The notes below the pieces were generated by a model, which ran no database searches, was not told where the DNA came from, and worked only from the letters and a program-made list of their open reading frames with translations. Below, one piece after another: positions 60,953-64,000 of a stretch of DNA of 64,000 bases. This DNA comes from Streptococcus oralis (GTDB taxonomy: Bacteria; Bacillota; Bacilli; Lactobacillales; Streptococcaceae), in assembly GCF_016028255.1 (NCBI RefSeq), contig NZ_CP065707.1, forward strand, positions 1,565,001 through 1,629,000, written 5' to 3'. A program made the position numbers and the translations under genes. Positions within the stretch are counted from its first letter, which is position 1, and each line of letters starts with the position of its first letter.

Positions 60953-60982
60953 ATTTTACCATAATTTAGCTTGAATTGTAAA
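60953..60982 (-). promoter_or_regulatory. Promoter of the nucleoside salvage operon (leaderless)
   Basis: -35 TTTACA (60977-60982), 18-nt spacer, extended -10 TGGTAAAAT (TAAAAT at 60953-60958), then AGTTTT and the ATG. Confidence 0.75.
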
Positions 60983-60992
60983 TCGTTTACAA
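60976..60992. promoter_or_regulatory. Perfect palindrome on the -35 of the nucleoside operon
   Basis: TTGTAAA-TCG-TTTACAA, 7-bp perfect arms, covering the -35. It resembles a cre site but the centre is one base too long. CcpA or a nucleoside-responsive repressor are candidates. Confidence 0.6.
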
Positions 60993-61089
60993 AGTGATGA
61001 TCAAATGAAAAAGACTGAAGAATCCTATTCAAAAAACCTTTTCTTCAATCTCTTTCAATTATTAGAAATACATTACAATCTATCGGGAA

Positions 61090-61149
61090 CTACAAATCAT
61101 CATAGTCAGGAAAAAACAGTTCGTCTGTAATCAGGCGCATTTTTATCAC
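61090..61149 (-). CDS. Possible short peptide overlapping the preceding stop
   Basis: A 16-19-codon frame ending ITDELFFPDYDDL. A GTG (61147-61149) shares a base with the TAG stop of the membrane gene, and an ATG lies at 61140. No ribosome site; it might be coupled translation, a remnant or chance. Confidence 0.25.
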   Translation of the reverse strand: MIKMRLITDELFFPDYDDL

Positions 61150-61553
61150 TATTTCTTAACCTTAAAATACTTTATTATCAACAAGATTCCCAATATGATG
61201 TTTAGATAAAAACCCAACTGATAAGTTTGTGTCAAGATTTCCAAACTTGTCCAAAGTCGTATCAAATCTTCTAGTGACATACGGAATAGATATCCTTCTG
61301 TAGCAATCCACAAAATCAAAAATAGATAACTACCAGCAGCAAGCCATTTCGTCCACTGCTTTTTTACTAGCCAAGCAATCAAGAGCGAACAGATAAAGAC
61401 AACTGTTACAATGGCATGTTCCATCAAAAAAGTAAAACCGTAATAGATTTCCACAAAGCGTCTACCATTATCCGCATTCGCTCCCCTTATAAAAGGTAAG
61501 GCAAAACTTAAAATAAAACAGAGTTCCAATATATAACGTTTTAAGATTTTCAT
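61149..61553 (-). CDS. Unknown four-helix membrane protein
   Basis: A 134-residue hydrophobic protein with four likely transmembrane helices (about 8-22, 43-62, 70-90 and 112-130). I do not recognise a family and see no catalytic motif; the ends are basic ([16 protein letters not shown]), which places the N-terminus inside. GGAGGTG precedes the ATG and a promoter lies about 105 nt upstream. Confidence 0.6.
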   Translation of the reverse strand: MKILKRYILELCFILSFALPFIRGANADNGRRFVEIYYGFTFLMEHAIVTVVFICSLLIAWLVKKQWTKWLAAGSYLFLILWIATEGYLFRMSLEDLIRLWTSLEILTQTYQLGFYLNIILGILLIIKYFKVKK

Positions 61554-61663
61554 GACACACCTCCAATAAGTTGTAAACCAAAAAGCCCACTTTCAATAAC
61601 TGATAAGTCTTCAGAAACCATTCCCTATCTCATCATTAAATTATTCAACCTCCATCTACCTCT

Positions 61664-61692
61664 ATTATACGATATTGACTTACTACCATCAA
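61664..61692 (-). promoter_or_regulatory. Promoter of the four-helix membrane protein gene
   Basis: -35 TTGATG (61687-61692), 17-nt spacer, -10 TATAAT (61664-61669). It leaves an untranslated leader of about 105 nt. Confidence 0.6.
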
Positions 61693-61720
61693 GAAACCGC
61701 TTTATCTTTTTAGCTTTTTA

Positions 61721-61729
61721 TGGTATGAT
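61721..61729 (+). promoter_or_regulatory. Extended -10 promoter of coaA
   Basis: TGGTATGAT (TATGAT at 61724-61729), about 25 nt before the ATG. Confidence 0.65.
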
Positions 61730-61754
61730 AAACAAAATATCTAGGGGAAAACAA

Positions 61755-62675
61755 ATGACCAACGAATTTTTACATTTTGAAAAAATCAGTCGCCAGACTT
61801 GGCAATCATTGCATCGCAAAACAACCCCTCCCTTGACAGAGGAAGAGTTAGAATCCATCAAGAGTTTCAATGACCAGATTAGTCTGCAGGACGTAACAGA
61901 CGTCTATCTTCCCCTTGTCCATCTTATCCATATTTACAAGCGCACTAAGGATGATTTGGCATTTTCAAAAGGAATTTTTCTTCAACGCGAAAGTAAATCT
62001 CAGCCTTTTATCATTGGGGTTTCTGGTAGTGTTGCTGTGGGGAAATCTACTACTAGTCGCTTGATTCAGATTCTACTATCACGCACTCTCCCAGATGCTA
62101 CTGTAGAATTGGTGACAACTGACGGTTTTCTCTATCCCAATCAAACCTTGATAGACCAAGATATCTTAAATCGCAAAGGTTTTCCTGAAAGTTATGATAT
62201 GGAAACCTTGCTGAATTTTCTTGACCGCCTAAAGAATGGGCAAGATGTCGATATTCCTGTCTATTCTCATGAAGTGTATGACATCGTTCCTGGAGAGAAA
62301 CAACGTGTCAAAGCTGCTGATTTTGTCATTGTCGAAGGCATCAATGTCTTTCAAAACCCTCAAAATGAGCGCCTTTACATTACTGATTTCTTTGATTTCT
62401 CCATCTATGTGGATGCTACTGTCGAGGACATTGAAAGTTGGTATCTGGATCGTTTCTTAAAACTTCTCAGCTTTGCCCAAAATGATCCCAACAGCTACTA
62501 CCACCGCTTTACGCAGATGCCAATTGGAGAAGTTGAAGCCTTTGCACATCAAGTTTGGACCAGTATTAATCTCACAAATCTACAAAACTATATCGAACCG
62601 ACAAGGAATCGCGCCGAGGTCATTCTACACAAGACCAAAAACCATGAAATCGATGAAATTTACCTAAAAAAATAA
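61755..62675 (+). CDS. coaA: Pantothenate kinase (type I)
   Basis: A 306-residue kinase that phosphorylates pantothenate in the first step of coenzyme A synthesis. The P-loop is [51 protein letters not shown] and [13 protein letters not shown] are family motifs. Type I (bacterial, feedback-inhibited by CoA). I start at ATG 61755 ([10 protein letters not shown]) after AGGGGA; the longer frame includes the promoter. Confidence 0.96.
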   Translation: MTNEFLHFEKISRQTWQSLHRKTTPPLTEEELESIKSFNDQISLQDVTDVYLPLVHLIHIYKRTKDDLAFSKGIFLQRESKSQPFIIGVSGSVAVGKSTTSRLIQILLSRTLPDATVELVTTDGFLYPNQTLIDQDILNRKGFPESYDMETLLNFLDRLKNGQDVDIPVYSHEVYDIVPGEKQRVKAADFVIVEGINVFQNPQNERLYITDFFDFSIYVDATVEDIESWYLDRFLKLLSFAQNDPNSYYHRFTQMPIGEVEAFAHQVWTSINLTNLQNYIEPTRNRAEVILHKTKNHEIDEIYLKK

Positions 62676-62682
62676 TTTCCCC

Positions 62683-62711
62683 TTGTCAAAACCTAAGTTT
62701 TCATATATAAT
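62683..62711 (+). promoter_or_regulatory. rpsT promoter
   Basis: -35 TTGTCA (62683-62688), 17-nt spacer, -10 TATAAT (62706-62711). Confidence 0.88.
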
Positions 62712-62742
62712 GGTATAGTTAGTAAATATGGAGGTAAGAACA

Positions 62743-62979
62743 TTGGCAAACATTAAATCAGCTATCAAACGCGCTGAATTGAACGTTAAACAAAACGAAA
62801 AAAACTCAGCTCAAAAATCAGCTATGCGTACTGCTATCAAAGCTTTCGAAGCAAACCCTTCTGAAGAACTTTTCCGTGCTGCTAGCTCAGCTATCGACAA
62901 AGCAGAAACTAAAGGTTTGATTCATAAAAACAAAGCAAGCCGCGATAAAGCTCGTCTTTCAGCTAAACTTGCTAAATAA
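62743..62979 (+). CDS. rpsT: 30S ribosomal protein S20 (TTG start)
   Basis: A 78-residue basic S20. I start at TTG 62743 because it gives the standard N-terminus [20 protein letters not shown] and GGAGG (62730-62734) lies 8 nt upstream. The in-frame ATG at 62728 overlaps that ribosome site and would add five unusual residues. Rest of the family pattern: [11 protein letters not shown] and [19 protein letters not shown]. coli rpsT also uses a UUG start. Confidence 0.95.
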
Positions 62980-63010
62980 GAAACAGTCCATAGAGGCTGT
63001 TTTTTTGTCC
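62978..63010 (+). terminator. rpsT terminator
   Basis: AAACAGTC / GGCTGTTT stem (one G-U pair) followed by a T run. Confidence 0.85.
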
Positions 63011-63031
63011 TCTAATCAGAAAAGGTAGAAA

Positions 63032-63565
63032 ATGAAAATCGCAATCATAGGATATTCTGGAGCAGGCAAGTCAACTCTAGCTGAAAAGTTTTCAAACTAC
63101 TACTCCATCCCCAAACTGCATATGGACACACTCCAATTTCAACCTGGTTGGCAAGACAGTGACCGCGAATGGATGTTGACTGAGATGAAAAACTTTCTCA
63201 CAAAGCACGAAGCTTGGGTCATCGACGGCAACTACTCTTGGTGTTGCTATGAAGAAAGAATGCTGGAAGCTGACCAAATCATCTTTCTCAACTTTTCCCC
63301 ATGGACTTGTCTCTTTCGAGCCTTTAAACGGTATCTCACATACCGAGGCAAGGTCAGAGAAAGTATGGCAGCAGGCTGTCCTGAACGCTTTGACTGGGAT
63401 TTTATCAGATGGATTCTCTGGGATGGGCGGACAAAGAATGCTAAAGAACGCTATCAACGGGTTCAAGAAACCTACCCTGAGAAAGTAATTGTCCTCAAGT
63501 CGCAAAAGGAGATGGACCACTTCTTAGAAAATCTCGTACATAACAAGAAAAACCAACGTGTCTAA
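63032..63565 (+). CDS. Small P-loop kinase (FlaR / adenylate-kinase-like)
   Basis: A 177-residue nucleoside-kinase-like protein often annotated as DNA topology modulation protein FlaR. The P-loop is IIGYSGAGKSTLAEKFSN; HMDTLQFQPGWQ, WVIDGNYSW and IIFLNFSPWTCLFRAFKRY are the typical next segments. The true substrate is unknown; the topology name comes from an old suppressor study and should not be trusted. AAAGGTAG lies before the ATG. Confidence 0.82.
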   Translation: MKIAIIGYSGAGKSTLAEKFSNYYSIPKLHMDTLQFQPGWQDSDREWMLTEMKNFLTKHEAWVIDGNYSWCCYEERMLEADQIIFLNFSPWTCLFRAFKRYLTYRGKVRESMAAGCPERFDWDFIRWILWDGRTKNAKERYQRVQETYPEKVIVLKSQKEMDHFLENLVHNKKNQRV

Positions 63566-63580
63566 CGTTGGTTTTTTTGC
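63545..63580. terminator. Shared terminator of the kinase gene and metG
   Basis: AAACCAACG / CGTTGGTTT hairpin with A and T runs on both sides; it overlaps the kinase gene's stop codon. The two genes converge here. Confidence 0.9.
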
Positions 63581-63582
63581 TA

Positions 63583-64000
63583 TTAGCCAATCACACTTCC
63601 GTTTGGTACAGCTGGATCAACTGTGAGAAGGGTTAACTTGCCTTCATGTTCAGCTGAGAGGATCATTCCTTGGCTGACATATTTTTTCATCATCTTGCGT
63701 GGTTTGAGGTTGGCAACGATTTGGACCTTCTTGCCGACCAATTCTTGTTCGTTTGGATAGTATTTGGAAATTCCTGATAGGATTTGACGGTCTTCGCCAT
63801 CACCTGCATCGAGGCGGAATTGGAGCAACTTGTCAGAACCTTCCACTTTAGAAACTTCTTTGACTTCTGCGACACGGATCTCGACCTTATCAAAGTCTTC
63901 AAACTTGATTTCATCCTTGTTGAGTTTGAGTTCAACTTCATCTGGATTCCATTCTTTTTCGACTGCTGGTTTGTTGCCTTCCATTTGTTCTTTGATATAG
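63583..64000 (-). CDS. metG: Methionyl-tRNA synthetase, C-terminal part (cut by window edge)
   Basis: About 138 C-terminal residues, still open at the window edge (reading [11 protein letters not shown] just inside it). The visible part is the tRNA-binding EMAP/Trbp111 domain: [55 protein letters not shown] and SQGMILSAE. This domain dimerises and binds tRNA in long-form MetRS. The catalytic core lies outside the window. A stand-alone Trbp111-like protein is less likely since the frame continues. Confidence 0.9.
   Translation of the reverse strand, partial: YIKEQMEGNKPAVEKEWNPDEVELKLNKDEIKFEDFDKVEIRVAEVKEVSKVEGSDKLLQFRLDAGDGEDRQILSGISKYYPNEQELVGKKVQIVANLKPRKMMKKYVSQGMILSAEHEGKLTLLTVDPAVPNGSVIG

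Overview
The window looks like chromosomal DNA of a mitis-group Streptococcus (S. mitis, S. oralis, S. infantis or a close relative). Evidence: a 282-residue DprA behind a ComX-type com-box, a SufCDSUB operon, an FBP-type L-LDH, S20 starting at TTG, class A sortase directly after gyrA, and a PnrA-type nucleoside ABC operon. ParC carries Asp at position 91, a common viridans variant of the pneumococcal Asn. I cannot fix the species without alignment. I see no rRNA, IS element, prophage or CRISPR array. Almost every gene is on the minus strand; only ldh, yitT, plsY, coaA, rpsT and a small kinase gene are on the plus strand.

Layout. 1-1311: 5' part of leuA with a leucine leader-peptide attenuator and a CodY-like box. 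1.4-6.4 kb: an MmcQ/YjbR protein, cutC, a YbaN-like protein, topA, and dprA with its com-box. 6.5-16.2 kb: lepA, a phosphoesterase, the overlapping string xseA-xseB-ispA-tlyA-argR-recN, then udk and truB. 16.2-18.3 kb: an AT-rich pair of unknown membrane proteins. 18.3-21.9 kb: a DUF2130 protein, an O-acetylhomoserine sulfhydrylase and a formate/nitrite transporter. 22.0-24.3 kb: small accessory genes resembling immunity (SUKH) proteins, one of them frameshifted. 24.3-32.5 kb: srtA, gyrA, ldh (divergent), hup, a DegV protein, yitT and an APC permease. 32.6-40.4 kb: the suf operon, then a GAF/fRMsr gene, dnaX and a DUF3272 gene. 40.4-43.5 kb: rpsA, tRNA-Tyr and tRNA-Gln, a DUF2969 gene, and ilvE with a perfect CodY box. 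43.5-52.4 kb: parC and parE, separated by four accessory genes. 52.5-64 kb: plsY, the nucleoside uptake and salvage operon, coaA, rpsT, a small kinase, and the 3' end of metG.

How the genes work together. DNA topology functions are unusually dense: topA, gyrA, parC, parE and hup lie within about 50 kb. Branched-chain amino acid control appears twice, with a CodY box 11-12 bp upstream of the -35 at both leuA and ilvE. The nucleoside block couples uptake (lipoprotein, ATPase, two permeases) to deamination, phosphorolysis and deoxyribose-phosphate cleavage.

Most interesting parts: (i) an accessory island between parE and parC, with a zinc-ribbon plus RES-domain protein next to a cytoplasmic HRGH (beta-beta-alpha-Me) nuclease that appears to carry a C-terminal TBP-like segment, a candidate anti-phage or toxin module; (ii) four genes whose extended -10 box ends exactly 6 nt before the ATG, predicting leaderless mRNAs; (iii) a perfect 17-nt palindrome on the -35 of the nucleoside operon; (iv) the orphan immunity-like cluster with a homopolymer frameshift.
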